Positions 36,478 to 47,176 are shown, numbered from the stretch's first letter. The stretch: 64,000 nucleotides of DNA from Pseudomonas delhiensis (GCF_900187975.1 NZ_FZPC01000004.1:215047-279046); one strand, 5' to 3'. Notes: generated from the letters alone by a model not told the origin. Numbers and translations: made by a program.

Positions 36478-39198
36478 ATGCGTTTCGAACAGATCCGGAC
36501 CCACCTGCTGGAGTTCCTCAACAAGGGCCTGCCCGCCCGGCAACTGCGCCGGCTGGTGCTGCTCGACCTGCTGCGGGGTTCGGCGGCCGGGCGCCAGGCC
36601 CCGGCGCAACTGGCCCAGGGCCTGCTGGAGTGGTCGGTGCTGGAGCCGCAGGCGCTGTTCGAACGCCTGGGCAGCCGACGCGAGGGCCTCAGCGAGGCCG
36701 AGGCCGCCGAGCGCCGCGACAGCGTCGGGCTCAACGAGGTCGACCAGGCGCGCCCCATGCCCTGGTGGACGCACCTGTGGCTGTGCTACTGCAACCCCTT
36801 CAACCTGCTGCTCAGCGTGCTGGCGCTGGTGTCGCTGTTCACCGGCGACAGCCCGGCGGCGGTGGTGATCGGTGCCATGGTCGGCATTTCCACCCTGCTG
36901 CGCTTCGTCCAGGAGAAACGCTCCAACGACGCCGCCGAGCAGCTCAAGGCCATGGTCGGCAACACCGCCACCGTGTTCCGCGGCGCGGAGGGCGGGCAGG
37001 GCACGGCGCAGCGCCTGGAGGTGCCGATCCGCCAACTGGTGCCCGGCGAGGTGCTGTGGCTGTCGGCCGGCGACATGGTGCCGGCGGACGTGCGCCTGTT
37101 CAGCGCCAAGGACCTGTTCGTCAGCCAGGCGGCGCTCACCGGCGAGTCGCTGCCGGTGGAGAAGTTCGCCCAGGTCCGCGACGCCCGCCAGGGCAACCCG
37201 CTGGAGCGCGACAGCCTGTGCTTCATGGGCACCACCGTGGTCAGCGGCTCGGCCCGCGCGGTGGTGGTCGGCACCGGCGCGCAGACCTATTTCGGCTCGC
37301 TGGCCGAGCGGGTGATCGCCAGCGACCACACGCCCACCGCCTTCCAGGCCGGGGTCAACAAGGTCAGTTGGCTGCTGATCCGCTTCATGCTGGTGATGGC
37401 GCCCATCGTGTTGCTGCTCAACGGCTTCACCAAGGGCGACTGGCTGCAGGCGGCGCTGTTCGCGCTGTCCATCGCCGTCGGCCTGACCCCGGAAATGCTG
37501 CCGATGATCGTCACCTCGACCCTGGCCAAGGGCGCGGTGGCGCTGAGCCGGCGCAAGGTCATCGTCAAGCGCCTGGACGCCATCCAGAACTTCGGCGCCA
37601 TGGACATCCTCTGCACCGACAAGACCGGCACCCTGACCCAGGACCGCATCGTCCTGGAGCGCCACACCGACGCCTTCGGCGAGGTGGAGGACCGCGTGCT
37701 GCAACTGGCCTTCCTCAATAGCCATTACCAGACCGGGCTGAAGAACCTGCTGGACGTGGCCGTGCTCGAACACGTGGAACTGCGCCAGGCGCTGCGGGTG
37801 GACAGCCGCTACCGCAAGGTCGACGAAATCCCCTTCGACTTCGCCCGCCGGCGCATGTCGGTGGTGGTCAGCGAGCGCGACGACCACCACCTGCTGATCT
37901 GCAAGGGGGCCCTGGAGGAAGTGCTGGCGGTGTGCACCTCGGTGCGCGAGCGCGAAGGCGTCGAGCCGCTGACCGGCGAACGCCTGGCGTGCATCCGCGC
38001 GGTGGCCGAGGCGCTCAACCAGGACGGCCTGCGGGTGGTCGCGGTGGCCACCCGCGAGCTGCCGCCCAGCCGCGACACCTACGGCCTGGCCGACGAGCAG
38101 GGGCTGTGCCTGGACGGCTACATCGCCTTCCTCGACCCGCCCAAGGAGACCACCGCCCCGGCCCTGCGCGCCCTGGCCGCCAACGGCGTGGCGGTGAAGG
38201 TGCTGACCGGCGACAACGAACGGGTGACGCTGAAGGTCTGCCGCGACGTCGGCCTGGCGGTCGACGGCGTGCTGCTGGGCCCGCAGCTGGACGACATCGA
38301 CGACGCCGCGCTGGGCGAGCTGGCCGAGCGCACCACGCTGTTCGCCAAGCTGACGCCGACGCACAAGGAACGCCTGGTCCGCGTGCTGCGCGAGCGCGGC
38401 CACGTGGTGGGCTTCCTCGGCGACGGCATCAACGACGCCCCGGCGCTGCGCACCGCGGACATCGGCATCTCGGTGGACTCGGCGGTGGACATCGCCAAGG
38501 AGGCGGCCGACCTGATCCTCCTGGAGAAGAGCCTGATGGTGCTGGAGGAGGGCGTGGTGGAGGGCCGGCGCACCTTCGCCAACATGCTCAAGTACATCCG
38601 CATGACCGCCAGTTCCAACTTCGGCAACGTGTTCAGCGTGCTGGTGGCCAGCGCCTTCATTCCCTTCCTGCCGATGCTGCCCATGCAGCTGCTGGTGCAG
38701 AACCTGCTGTACGACATCTCGCAGATCGCCATCCCCTTCGACGGCGTGGACGCCGAGCAGCTGAGCCGCCCGCAGCAGTGGAACCCCGACGGCCTGGGGC
38801 GTTTCATGGTGTTCTTCGGGCCGCTCAGCTCGATCTTCGACATCACCACCTTCCTGCTGCTCTGGCACGTGTTCGGCGCCAACGCCCCGGCGCACCAGGC
38901 GCTGTTCCAGTCCGGCTGGTTCGTCGAGGGGCTGCTCTCGCAACTGCTGGTGGTGCACATGATCCGCACCCGGCGCATCCCCTTCCTGCAGAGCCGCGCC
39001 TCCTGGCCGCTGCTGGCGATGACCGCGGCCATAGGCGCGCTGGCGATCTTCCTGCCGATGGGGCCGCTGGCGCGCTACTTCCACATGCAGCCGCTGCCGG
39101 CGGGTTACTGGCCGTGGCTGGTGGCTATCCTGCTGGGCTACATGGGCCTGACCCAGGCGGTGAAGGGCTGGTTCGCGCGGCGGTATGGGTGGTCGTAG
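36478..39198 (+). CDS. mgtA: Magnesium-translocating P-type ATPase
   Basis: A 906-residue P3B-type ATPase that imports Mg2+ under limitation. All P-type hallmarks are present: actuator-loop LTGESLPVEK (residues about 220), phosphorylation site DKTGTLTQDR (about 382), KGALEE in the nucleotide-binding domain, and GDGINDAPAL in the hinge (about 650). The membrane segment PEMLPMIVTSTLAKGA carries the PEGLP-like ion-path motif in its MgtA/B form. The N-terminus lacks a close match to the E. coli extension but length is typical (E. coli 898). No mgtC or mgtL-like gene precedes it; the 90-nt gap contains an RBS-burying hairpin that may sense Mg2+ or another condition. Confidence 0.96.
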   Translation: MRFEQIRTHLLEFLNKGLPARQLRRLVLLDLLRGSAAGRQAPAQLAQGLLEWSVLEPQALFERLGSRREGLSEAEAAERRDSVGLNEVDQARPMPWWTHLWLCYCNPFNLLLSVLALVSLFTGDSPAAVVIGAMVGISTLLRFVQEKRSNDAAEQLKAMVGNTATVFRGAEGGQGTAQRLEVPIRQLVPGEVLWLSAGDMVPADVRLFSAKDLFVSQAALTGESLPVEKFAQVRDARQGNPLERDSLCFMGTTVVSGSARAVVVGTGAQTYFGSLAERVIASDHTPTAFQAGVNKVSWLLIRFMLVMAPIVLLLNGFTKGDWLQAALFALSIAVGLTPEMLPMIVTSTLAKGAVALSRRKVIVKRLDAIQNFGAMDILCTDKTGTLTQDRIVLERHTDAFGEVEDRVLQLAFLNSHYQTGLKNLLDVAVLEHVELRQALRVDSRYRKVDEIPFDFARRRMSVVVSERDDHHLLICKGALEEVLAVCTSVREREGVEPLTGERLACIRAVAEALNQDGLRVVAVATRELPPSRDTYGLADEQGLCLDGYIAFLDPPKETTAPALRALAANGVAVKVLTGDNERVTLKVCRDVGLAVDGVLLGPQLDDIDDAALGELAERTTLFAKLTPTHKERLVRVLRERGHVVGFLGDGINDAPALRTADIGISVDSAVDIAKEAADLILLEKSLMVLEEGVVEGRRTFANMLKYIRMTASSNFGNVFSVLVASAFIPFLPMLPMQLLVQNLLYDISQIAIPFDGVDAEQLSRPQQWNPDGLGRFMVFFGPLSSIFDITTFLLLWHVFGANAPAHQALFQSGWFVEGLLSQLLVVHMIRTRRIPFLQSRASWPLLAMTAAIGALAIFLPMGPLARYFHMQPLPAGYWPWLVAILLGYMGLTQAVKGWFARRYGWS

Positions 39199-39205
39199 GG
39201 GTTGA

Positions 39206-39420
39206 GAGAATCGCGGACGGAGTCCTACCCCGCCACCGCTGTCCCACCTGTAGGAGCGCGCCCTGCGCGCGATTCGCGGGCAGGGCCCGCTCCTACGGTT
39301 CAGGAAAGCACGGGCGTAGGAGCGGACTTTGTCCGCGATCGGATTCACCGGCCACGCCGGACGCCCCGGTGGCGCGGCCAACGGCGGATAACCGCGAACG
39401 GTTATGCGCCCTACGCGTAG
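39206..39420. repeat. REP cluster downstream of mgtA
   Basis: Several dispersed units fill the space between mgtA and the convergent esterase-like gene. They include TCGCGGACGGAGTCC at about 39210, an opposed pair GTAGGAGCGCGCCCTGCGCG and GGGCAGGGCCCGCTCCTAC at 39251-39297, GTAGGAGCGGACTTTGTCCG at about 39316, and the GGCGGATAACCGCGAACGG family at about 39382-39414. Together they probably provide the transcription end for both genes. Confidence 0.8.
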
Positions 39421-39437
39421 GCGGAGTGTGCCCGGCC

Positions 39438-40448
39438 TCAGCGCAACATCGCCTGCACCTGTTCCGGCTGCAGCGCCTCGTCGAAAAAGCGCTGCGCATC
39501 ACCAATCAGGTTGCGGTGGATGGCCACCCGGTCCACCCCTTCCGCGTCCTTGCACAGGCCCGGGGTGGCGGCGGTTTCCTCGTCGTTGCAGGGGGCCATG
39601 AAGACGAAGTGGCCGGCGCCCAGCAGCACGTGGAAGTCGGCGCTGCGCGGCAGCTTGCGGGCCAGGGCGGCGGCGTTGCGGGTCCAGTCCAGCACCTTGT
39701 CGGCGTCGCCGCTGTAGATCAGCACCGGGATGTTCACGTCGGCCAGCTCGCGGCTGCCGAACATCAGCCCCAGCGGCGCCAGCAGCATCGCCGCGCCCAC
39801 CCGCGGGTCGGCCATGGGCGCCAGGTCGCTGCGGTCGGCCAGCAGCTCGCCGCCGCCGCTGCAGGCGTCGCGGTCGTCCGGGCGCCGCGTGCAGTAGCGG
39901 CGCAGGCGCTCCAGGCGTGGCTGGGCGCCGGCGAGGATCAGCGCCGTCTCGCCGCCGGCGGAGTAGCCGATCACGCCGATGCGCCGTGGGTCCAGCAGCG
40001 GCGCCAGGCGTTCGTCGGCCAGGGCCGCGCTGATGGCTTCGGAGACCTGCAGCGGGCGGCCGTAGAGGTTGCTCAGGGCGCCCAGGCGGCTCTGGTCGTG
40101 GAGGTTGTCGCCGGGGTGCAGCAGGGTGATGACCACGAAGCCGCGCCGGGCCAGGGCCAGCACCAGGTCGCGCAGGGCCAGCGGGGTGCCGCCGTTGCCG
40201 TGGGAGATGACCAGCAGCGGATGGCGCCCGGCCACCGCCGGGGCTTCCTCGGCCAGGGGCAGGGTGAACAGGCCGAGGGTGGTGGGCGAAACCGCGGCCC
40301 GCGTCGGGTAGAAGGCGATGGCGCGCATCGGCCGGTGGTCCAGCGGGTCGTCGAGGGTCAGGCGATGGAAACCGACGTTCAGCGTCTGGGCGCTGGCCGC
40401 CAGTGAGAAGATCAGTAGCAGAACGCAACAGACGAATCGCCCCGACAT
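39438..40448 (-). CDS. Exported alpha/beta hydrolase (dienelactone hydrolase/PAF-hydrolase-like)
   Basis: A 336-residue secreted or periplasmic esterase-like protein. It has a signal peptide (FVCCVLLLIFSLAASAQ), the oxyanion-loop sequence LLVISHGNGG (about residue 77), the nucleophile elbow GYSAGG (about 172), a candidate Asp in YSGDADKVLD and His in LGAGHFVF. Several Cys (RRYC, ACSGGG, PCND, LCKD) suggest disulfides, in line with export. A GGAGAG RBS precedes the ATG at 40448; an upstream in-frame start without signal-peptide logic was not used. Natural substrate unknown; short-chain esters or phospholipid fragments are possible. Confidence 0.87.
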   Translation of the reverse strand: MSGRFVCCVLLLIFSLAASAQTLNVGFHRLTLDDPLDHRPMRAIAFYPTRAAVSPTTLGLFTLPLAEEAPAVAGRHPLLVISHGNGGTPLALRDLVLALARRGFVVITLLHPGDNLHDQSRLGALSNLYGRPLQVSEAISAALADERLAPLLDPRRIGVIGYSAGGETALILAGAQPRLERLRRYCTRRPDDRDACSGGGELLADRSDLAPMADPRVGAAMLLAPLGLMFGSRELADVNIPVLIYSGDADKVLDWTRNAAALARKLPRSADFHVLLGAGHFVFMAPCNDEETAATPGLCKDAEGVDRVAIHRNLIGDAQRFFDEALQPEQVQAMLR

Positions 40449-40611
40449 GGTGCTCTCCACCCCCAACGCAGCCTCTGGAACGGGCGTTGCCGGGCGCCTG
40501 GGCGCGGCCGGCCGCCGCGGTGCGGACATCCTTGCAGGGTACGCGCCAATTTCGCTTGCGCGCGGGCGGCGGATCGACGGTGGGGGGAGGGGCGTTGCGG
40601 GGAGGGGAGCA

Positions 40612-40634
40612 GGGGATGCCGGCGCGGCATCCCC
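40612..40634 (-). terminator. Stem-loop after ybiT
   Basis: A perfect 9-bp stem GGGGATGCC/GGCATCCCC with a 5-nt loop lies 10 bp beyond the ybiT stop codon. Position suits a terminator, but no T-tract follows on the minus strand, so it may be a message-stabilising hairpin or need Rho. Confidence 0.5.
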
Positions 40635-40643
40635 AGGCGGGCG

Positions 40644-42233
<1,590 letters not shown>

Positions 42234-42286
42234 GGGCTTTACCTATCAATGACTTGCGAGCCGCTGGGCCAGTGTTGGCAGCGGGC

Positions 42287-42308
42287 CGATACCAATTCGA
42301 TACCAATC
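42287..42308. repeat. Tandem 11-bp direct repeat in the ybiT leader
   Basis: CGATACCAATT and CGATACCAATC lie end to end, spaced one helical turn apart, about 55-75 bp upstream of the ybiT start. They could be a protein-binding site; nothing else recognisable fills the 254-bp gap except a TATGCGACAAT promoter-like sequence on the minus strand. Confidence 0.6.
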
Positions 42309-42487
42309 TGGGGTTCCGGGGCCCGGATTTGCGTGGGCGCCGGTGCATCCAGCGGACGTGCGCGAAGAGCAGCATCTGGACGCGATGTCCAAGCTGTTGC
42401 GCTTAAGGGGCGGGGTTCATGCCGGACAGGCCGCGGATTGTCGCATAGATGGGCCTGTCCTTGCATGGCCGGTCGTAGCGGGCGGGG

Positions 42488-44017
42488 CTAGTCCGGCGTC
42501 TGTTTCTCGAAGGCGGCCTCGGCCTCCAGGCTCTGCCGGTCGCGGCCCACGGTGGCGACGGCGAGCGCCTTGCCGTCGCGCCAGTAGGTCACCCGGCAGT
42601 CGTGGGCGGCGGGGTCGCCGTCGATGTCGATGCGGTCCCAGCTCTGCGCATGGCCGACGTAGTCGATGGTGGTGTCGTACTGGTGCGTCCAGAAGAACGG
42701 CACGGCCGTGTAGCGCTGCTGGTGGCCGAGGATGTTGCGCGCCGCCACCAGGGCCTGGCGTTCGGCGACCGCCCAGTGCTCCACGCGGATCGCCTCGCCG
42801 GTGCGGGCGTCCGGCCAGCGGGCGATGTCGCCCACGGCGTAGACGTCCGGGGCGCTGGTGCGCAGCCAGGCGTCTACCAGCACGCCCTTGTCCAGGCGCA
42901 GGCCGGCGTCGCGGGCCAGGTCCAGCTCGGGGCGGGCGCCGATGCCGACCACCACCAGGTCCGCCGGCAGCGTCGCGCCGCTGGCCAGCCGGACTTGCTG
43001 CGCCTCGATCGCCGTGACTTCGGTGCCGAAATGGAAGGCCACGCCGTGGGCCTCGTGCAGGGCCCGGAGCATGTCGCCCAGGGCCTCGCCAAGGACGTGC
43101 TCCATGGGCCGCGCACCCGGCGCCACCACCTGTACCTCCAGGCCGCGGGCGCGCAGCGAGGCGGCCACTTCCAGGCCGATGAAGCCGGCGCCCACCACCA
43201 CGCAGCGGCGGGCCGTGGCGCAGCGGGCGATCAGTTCATCGCAATCGGCTAGGCTGCGCAGCACGCGGACGTGGGGCAGGTCGGCGCCGGGCACGTCCAG
43301 GCGCGCCGGCGCGGAGCCGGTGGCCAGTACCAGGGCGCCGTAGTCCAGTACCTCACCGCTGGCGAGGGTCAGCTTCTTGTGCGCGGTGTCGATGTGGCTG
43401 ACGCGGGTGGCGCAGCGCAGTTCGATGCGCTGGCTGGCGTAGAAGTCCGCCGGGCGCAGCGGCAGCCAGGCGGGGTCGGCGCTGCCGGCCAGGTAGTCCT
43501 TGGACAGGTTGGGCCGGTCGTAGGGCGCGGCCGGGTCGGCGCTGAGCAGGGTGATGGGCCCGTCGTAGCCCTCGTGGCGCAGGCCCAGGGCCGCCGCGTT
43601 GCCGGCGGCGCCGCCGCCGACGATCACCACCGAGGCCGGCACCTGCGCGCCGACCGGCAGGTCCGCCGCGGGGGCGGGCAGGGGGGCGCCGACATAGGCC
43701 TTGCCGTCGCGGCAGTCCACCTGCCAGCGCGGCAGGTCGTCCAGTGCCGGCGGGCCCAGCAGGCGCCCGTCGCGCAGGCGGAAGCAGGCGTGGTGCCAGG
43801 GGCAGCGCAGGGTGTCGCCGTCGACCAGGCCCTCGGCCAGGGGCGCGCCATAGTGCGGGCAGGTGGCGCCTATGGCGTACAGTTGGCCGGCCTGGCGCAC
43901 CAGCAGCGCCGCTTCGCCGCCGACCTGGCCGGCGAGCGGGCTGCCTTCGACGATGTCCGCCAGGGGCACGCCCTGGGCGAAGTCGGGGCCGGGCGGGGAC
44001 GATGGATGGTCGCTCAT
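42488..44017 (-). CDS. Rieske-domain FAD-dependent ferredoxin/NAD(P)H reductase (AIFM3-like)
   Basis: A 509-residue oxidoreductase. Residues about 14-110 are a Rieske [2Fe-2S] domain with ligands in ATCPHYGAPL and CPWHHACF. The rest is a pyridine-nucleotide-disulfide reductase fold with FAD motif VVIVGGGAAGNAAA (about 129), NAD motif VVVGAGFIGLEVA (about 268) and the second FAD motif DVYAVGDIARWPD. Such fused enzymes feed electrons to oxygenases or ferredoxins or resemble AIFM3. A GAGGAG site precedes the ATG. The SsuD-like monooxygenase gene ends 86 bp upstream on the same strand, so co-transcription is possible, though SsuD needs reduced FMN, which this FAD enzyme is not known to supply. 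Confidence 0.92.
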   Translation of the reverse strand: MSDHPSSPPGPDFAQGVPLADIVEGSPLAGQVGGEAALLVRQAGQLYAIGATCPHYGAPLAEGLVDGDTLRCPWHHACFRLRDGRLLGPPALDDLPRWQVDCRDGKAYVGAPLPAPAADLPVGAQVPASVVIVGGGAAGNAAALGLRHEGYDGPITLLSADPAAPYDRPNLSKDYLAGSADPAWLPLRPADFYASQRIELRCATRVSHIDTAHKKLTLASGEVLDYGALVLATGSAPARLDVPGADLPHVRVLRSLADCDELIARCATARRCVVVGAGFIGLEVAASLRARGLEVQVVAPGARPMEHVLGEALGDMLRALHEAHGVAFHFGTEVTAIEAQQVRLASGATLPADLVVVGIGARPELDLARDAGLRLDKGVLVDAWLRTSAPDVYAVGDIARWPDARTGEAIRVEHWAVAERQALVAARNILGHQQRYTAVPFFWTHQYDTTIDYVGHAQSWDRIDIDGDPAAHDCRVTYWRDGKALAVATVGRDRQSLEAEAAFEKQTPD

Positions 44018-44103
44018 CGCTTGCTCCTCGTCTTTTCCTGAAGGTCACCGCTTCAGGATAGCCCCCGGCGCCCGGGCGCACGCCTACGCTCGTCGCGGCG
44101 CGG

Positions 44104-45240
44104 TCAGGCCGCGTGCTCCTTGCCCCGGCCTGCGCGCACGTCGAAGGCGCCGCCGGTGAGCACGCCGTCCACCGTCACCCGGCCCTTGCCCGGCAGCAGC
44201 GGGAACACCAGTTCGGCGAAGCGGTAGGCTTCCTCCAGGTGCGGGTAGCCGGACAGCACGAAGCTGTCCACGCCCAGCGCGGCGTACTCCAGCAGGCGCG
44301 CCGCCACGGTCTGCGGGTCGCCCACCAGGGCGGTGCCGGCGCCGCCGCGCACCAGGCCGACGCCGGCCCAGAGGTTGGGGGCGACTTCCAGGCGCTTGCG
44401 GTCGCCGCCGTGCAGCGCGGCCATGCGCCGCTGGCCTTCGGAATCCATCTTCGCGTAGTTGGCCTGGGCCGCGGCGATGGTGGCGTCGTCCAGGTGGCTG
44501 ATCAGCTCCTCGGCGGCTGCCCAGGCCTTCTCGTTGGTCTCGCGCACGATCACGTGCAGGCGCACGCCGAAGCGCACCGTGCGGCCGTGGCGGGCGGCGC
44601 GCTGGCGCACGTCGGCGATCTTCTCGGCCACCGCCGCCGGCGGCTCGCCCCAGGTCAGGTAGGCGTCGACGTGCTTGGCCGCCAGCTCGTGGGCGGCGGG
44701 GGAGGAGCCGCCGAAGTACAGCGGCGGGTAGGGCTGCTGCACGGGCGGGAAGAAGTTCTGCGCGCCGCGCACCTGCAGGTGCTTGCCGTCGTGGTCGACG
44801 GTTTCGCCGCCGAGCAGGCGCCGCCAGATGTCGAGGAACTCGTCGGAGGCCTCGTAGCGTTCGTCGTGGGAATAGAACACGCCGTCGGCGGCCAGCTCGG
44901 TGGCGTCGCCGCCGGGCACCACGTTGAGCCGCAGGCGGCCGCCGCTGGCCTGGTCGAGGGTGGCCGCCTGGCGCGCCGAGGCGGTGGGGTTGCCCAGGGA
45001 CGTGCGCAGCGCCACCAGCAGCTTGATGCGGCGGGTGACCGGCACCAGGCTGGCGGCGGTCACCCAGGGGTCGAGGCAGCTGGCGCCGGTGGGGATCAGC
45101 AGGCCGTCGTAGCCGAGCTGGTCGGCGGCCACGGCGATCTGCCGCATGTATTCGTTGGTCGCCGGCCGGCCGCTGCCGGAATGGCCCAGGTAGCGGGTGT
45201 CGCCGGAAGTGGGCAGGAACCAGAAGATATCCAGGCTCAT
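44104..45240 (-). CDS. ssuD: FMNH2-dependent alkanesulfonate monooxygenase
   Basis: A 378-residue TIM-barrel luciferase-like monooxygenase that cleaves C-S bonds in sulfonates, releasing sulfite when sulfate is scarce. It begins [19 protein letters not shown] as SsuD/MsuD proteins do, with [59 protein letters not shown] and the C-terminal [15 protein letters not shown]. Length equals E. coli SsuD (381). No ssuE, ssuABC or msu partners adjoin. A -24/-12 promoter lies about 100 bp upstream, as in sulfone/sulfonate genes controlled by SfnR-type activators, so it could equally be an MsuD-type (methanesulfonate) enzyme. Confidence 0.92.
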   Translation of the reverse strand: MSLDIFWFLPTSGDTRYLGHSGSGRPATNEYMRQIAVAADQLGYDGLLIPTGASCLDPWVTAASLVPVTRRIKLLVALRTSLGNPTASARQAATLDQASGGRLRLNVVPGGDATELAADGVFYSHDERYEASDEFLDIWRRLLGGETVDHDGKHLQVRGAQNFFPPVQQPYPPLYFGGSSPAAHELAAKHVDAYLTWGEPPAAVAEKIADVRQRAARHGRTVRFGVRLHVIVRETNEKAWAAAEELISHLDDATIAAAQANYAKMDSEGQRRMAALHGGDRKRLEVAPNLWAGVGLVRGGAGTALVGDPQTVAARLLEYAALGVDSFVLSGYPHLEEAYRFAELVFPLLPGKGRVTVDGVLTGGAFDVRAGRGKEHAA

Positions 45241-45339
45241 GAAGGTGTCCTCGTTGCCATCGTCGAAAGGAAGGGGCGTTGCCCCGGGAATGCACGCGTG
45301 GCGGTGAGTCTTGTAGGTGGGAGGGCTCGCCGCGGAAAA

Positions 45340-45355
45340 GGCAAGCCCTGTGCCA
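45340..45355 (-). promoter_or_regulatory. Sigma-54-type (-24/-12) promoter ahead of ssuD
   Basis: Read on the minus strand: TGGCAC, five bases, TTGCC. This matches the TGGCAC-N5-TTGC consensus with correct GG-to-GC spacing. It would start transcription near 45328, about 90 bp ahead of the ssuD ATG, and lies in the ssuD/fadL-type intergenic region. Confidence 0.7.
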
Positions 45356-45398
45356 GCGCCGGGATTCGTGGCATGCAGCCTGCCACTGCGGCGGCGGG

Positions 45399-45447
45399 CT
45401 GTTGCTGGGCGGGCAAAGTGTTGATTCGCTGTTGTCTGGGCAACAGC
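45399..45447. promoter_or_regulatory. Possible enhancer sites for the sigma-54 promoter
   Basis: GCTGTTG-TCTGGG-CAACAGC is a 20-bp dyad at 45428-45447, and a half-copy GGCTGTTGCTGGGC is at 45399-45412. They lie about 70-120 bp upstream of the predicted sigma-54 start, the usual range for an activator site. The dyad also sits 8 bp after the porin stop codon, so a terminator role is the alternative, but no T-tract follows. Confidence 0.5.
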
Positions 45448-45454
45448 TGGCGGG

Positions 45455-46723
45455 TCAGAACTTCCAGGCGTAGCCGACGCCGAGGATGTCCTGGCTCATC
45501 TTCAGGTCGGCCTCGCCGCCGCCGAAGGCCGGGTCGATGGAGCCGCTGCCCTTGACCTTCTCCTCGAAGCCGTGGGTGTAGGCCAGGCTCAGCTCGTTGT
45601 CCGCCGACGGGCTCCAGGTCAGGCCGAGGCTGGCGTGGTCCCGGATCACCCCGGGGGCGAGGATGTTGAGGAAGGTCTGGCTGCTCGGCACCGGCTGTTC
45701 GGCATGGCTGTAGCCGCCGCGCACGGTCAACTGCGGGCTCAGCTGGTAGCTGGCGGAGAACTTGTACACGGTGATGTCGCGCCAGCCGAAGCCGGGGCCG
45801 TTCTTCGAGCCGAGCTGGTTGCCGGCGAACAGCTGCTGTGCGTCGAACGGGTTGCCCACCGAGGTCACGTGGCCGTACTTGATCTCCTGCACGTCGGCGC
45901 CCAGGGTCAGGCGCGGAGTCAGCTTGTAGGACAGGCCGGCGCCGTAGTTCTCCGGCACGTCGAAGCTGCCGCCGTCGGCGAACAGGCCGGCGTAGCGGTC
46001 GAACTTGTCGGCCTTGATCTTCGAGGCCCAGGTCAGGCCCAGGGTGAGTTCGTCGGTCAATTGGCCCTGCCAGCCCAGGCGCACGCCGACGCCGGTGGAG
46101 CTGTCGTGGTCGCGGTCGTCGAGGTTGCCCGGGTCGCTGGAGAACATCGGGTTGGCGAAGGCGCTCAGGCCCTTGCTGGCGAAGCGCTGGTAGACGATGT
46201 TCAGCGCGGCGCCGAAGGACTGCCGCTCGCTGAAGCGGTAGGCCACCGAGGGGGTGAAGAACACCTGGCTGAAGTCCACCCCGGCGCTGCCGCGGCTGCC
46301 GAAGGCGGCGTAGGGGTTGTGCCGGTAGTCGGTGTTCATGCCGCCGTTGCCGTACACCGCCAGGCCCACGCCGAGGCGCTCGTTCAGTTGCCTGCTGACG
46401 CCGAACTCGGGGATCAGGAACAGGTTGCGCGCGTTGCCGTTGTAGTGGCCGTTGGCGCCGGCGCCGTTGCCCTCGATGCTGGCGCTGCGGTCCGGGGCGA
46501 ACAGGCTCGCGCCCAGGTCCAGGCGGTCGCCGATCCAGGCGGTGCCGGCCGGGTTGTTGGCGGCGGCGAGGGCGTCCTGCGGCTGGGCGATGCTGACCCC
46601 GGCCTGGCCCTGTGCCTTGATCCCGTAGCCGTGGAAGAAATAGCCGTTGGTGGCCTGGGCCGCCGGGCTGGCGAGCCCGCCCAGGGCCACCAGGCCGAGC
46701 AGCAGACGTGACTGGACTTGCAT
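45455..46723 (-). CDS. FadL/TodX family outer-membrane transport protein
   Basis: A 422-residue outer-membrane beta-barrel for uptake of hydrophobic compounds. The signal peptide ([18 protein letters not shown]) is followed by the family N-terminus [19 protein letters not shown] and [20 protein letters not shown], equivalent to the FadL plug motif with NPA. The barrel ends in the aromatic terminus [12 protein letters not shown] chose the ATG at 46723, which starts the signal peptide and has GGGGAG upstream. The 124-bp gap between it and the ArsR-type gene upstream is strikingly AT-rich. That gene, on the same strand, may regulate it. Substrate unknown. Confidence 0.92.
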   Translation of the reverse strand: MQVQSRLLLGLVALGGLASPAAQATNGYFFHGYGIKAQGQAGVSIAQPQDALAAANNPAGTAWIGDRLDLGASLFAPDRSASIEGNGAGANGHYNGNARNLFLIPEFGVSRQLNERLGVGLAVYGNGGMNTDYRHNPYAAFGSRGSAGVDFSQVFFTPSVAYRFSERQSFGAALNIVYQRFASKGLSAFANPMFSSDPGNLDDRDHDSSTGVGVRLGWQGQLTDELTLGLTWASKIKADKFDRYAGLFADGGSFDVPENYGAGLSYKLTPRLTLGADVQEIKYGHVTSVGNPFDAQQLFAGNQLGSKNGPGFGWRDITVYKFSASYQLSPQLTVRGGYSHAEQPVPSSQTFLNILAPGVIRDHASLGLTWSPSADNELSLAYTHGFEEKVKGSGSIDPAFGGGEADLKMSQDILGVGYAWKF

Positions 46724-46777
46724 GAATCGACACTCCCCATGGCGAGGCGGCACCTTGCCGCCTGAAGAGATGTCAAT

Positions 46778-46812
46778 TTAATAGAATGTATAATATCTAA
46801 CTATAATATTAA
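46778..46812. promoter_or_regulatory. AT-rich operator/promoter island ahead of the FadL-type gene
   Basis: An abruptly AT-rich segment bounded by TTAATA (46778-46783) and TATTAA (46807-46812) contains two direct copies of TATAATAT spaced 13 bp (46789 and 46802). It lies between the ArsR-type gene and the porin gene. The TATAAT sequences can serve as -10 elements on either strand, and the dyad is a plausible ArsR-type binding site. Confidence 0.55.
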
Positions 46813-46847
46813 TTTATTTTAATATGCCTTTCGGAAATATGAAGACG

Positions 46848-47147
46848 TCAGGGTTGCGGGCAGTAGAGCAGGTAGAGGGTGCTCAGCAGGTGCAGTACCT
46901 TGGGGTCCTTCACCGAGTAGAAGATGCGCTTGCCGTCGCGGCGGGTGTCGACCAGGCCTTCGCTGCGCAGCACGCCGAGTTGCTGCGAGAGGTTGGGTTG
47001 CTGGATGCCCAGGAGTTCCTCCAGCTCGCCCACCGAGCGTTCGCCCTGGCTCAGCTGGCAGAGCAGCATCAGGCGGTCCGGGTGGCTCAGGGAGCGCAAG
47101 GTGGTGGCGGCCTCGGCGGCGGCCTGGCGCATCTGCTGGATATCCAT
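46848..47147 (-). CDS. ArsR/SmtB family regulator, BigR/YgaV-like (possible persulfide sensor)
   Basis: A 99-residue winged-helix repressor: SLSHPDRLMLLCQLSQGERS (residues about 19-38), recognition helix IQQPNLSQQLGVLRSEGLV, wing DTRRDGKRIFYSV and C-terminal LLSTLYLLYCPQP. It lacks the metal-binding CxC of arsenic/cadmium sensors. It keeps one Cys in the HPDRLMLLC helix and one in the final YCP, the pair that forms a sulfide- or persulfide-responsive bridge in BigR, SqrR and E. coli YgaV. I infer a sulfur or redox sensor. The neighbouring porin and its AT-rich promoter are the likely targets. Distinct from the arsenic-type ArsR at 54561. Confidence 0.88.
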   Translation of the reverse strand: MDIQQMRQAAAEAATTLRSLSHPDRLMLLCQLSQGERSVGELEELLGIQQPNLSQQLGVLRSEGLVDTRRDGKRIFYSVKDPKVLHLLSTLYLLYCPQP

Positions 47148-47176
47148 GGGGCCCTCGGTGGGTGGAAGAGGCGGGC

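Noticed and set aside
36406..39381. 991-codon minus-strand frame opposite mgtA
   Set aside because: mgtA on the other strand has every P-type ATPase motif; the antisense product is compositionally biased and matches nothing.
42234..42487. A gene in the ybiT/reductase gap
   Set aside because: Open frames here are short, lack ribosome-binding sites and show no protein-like composition.
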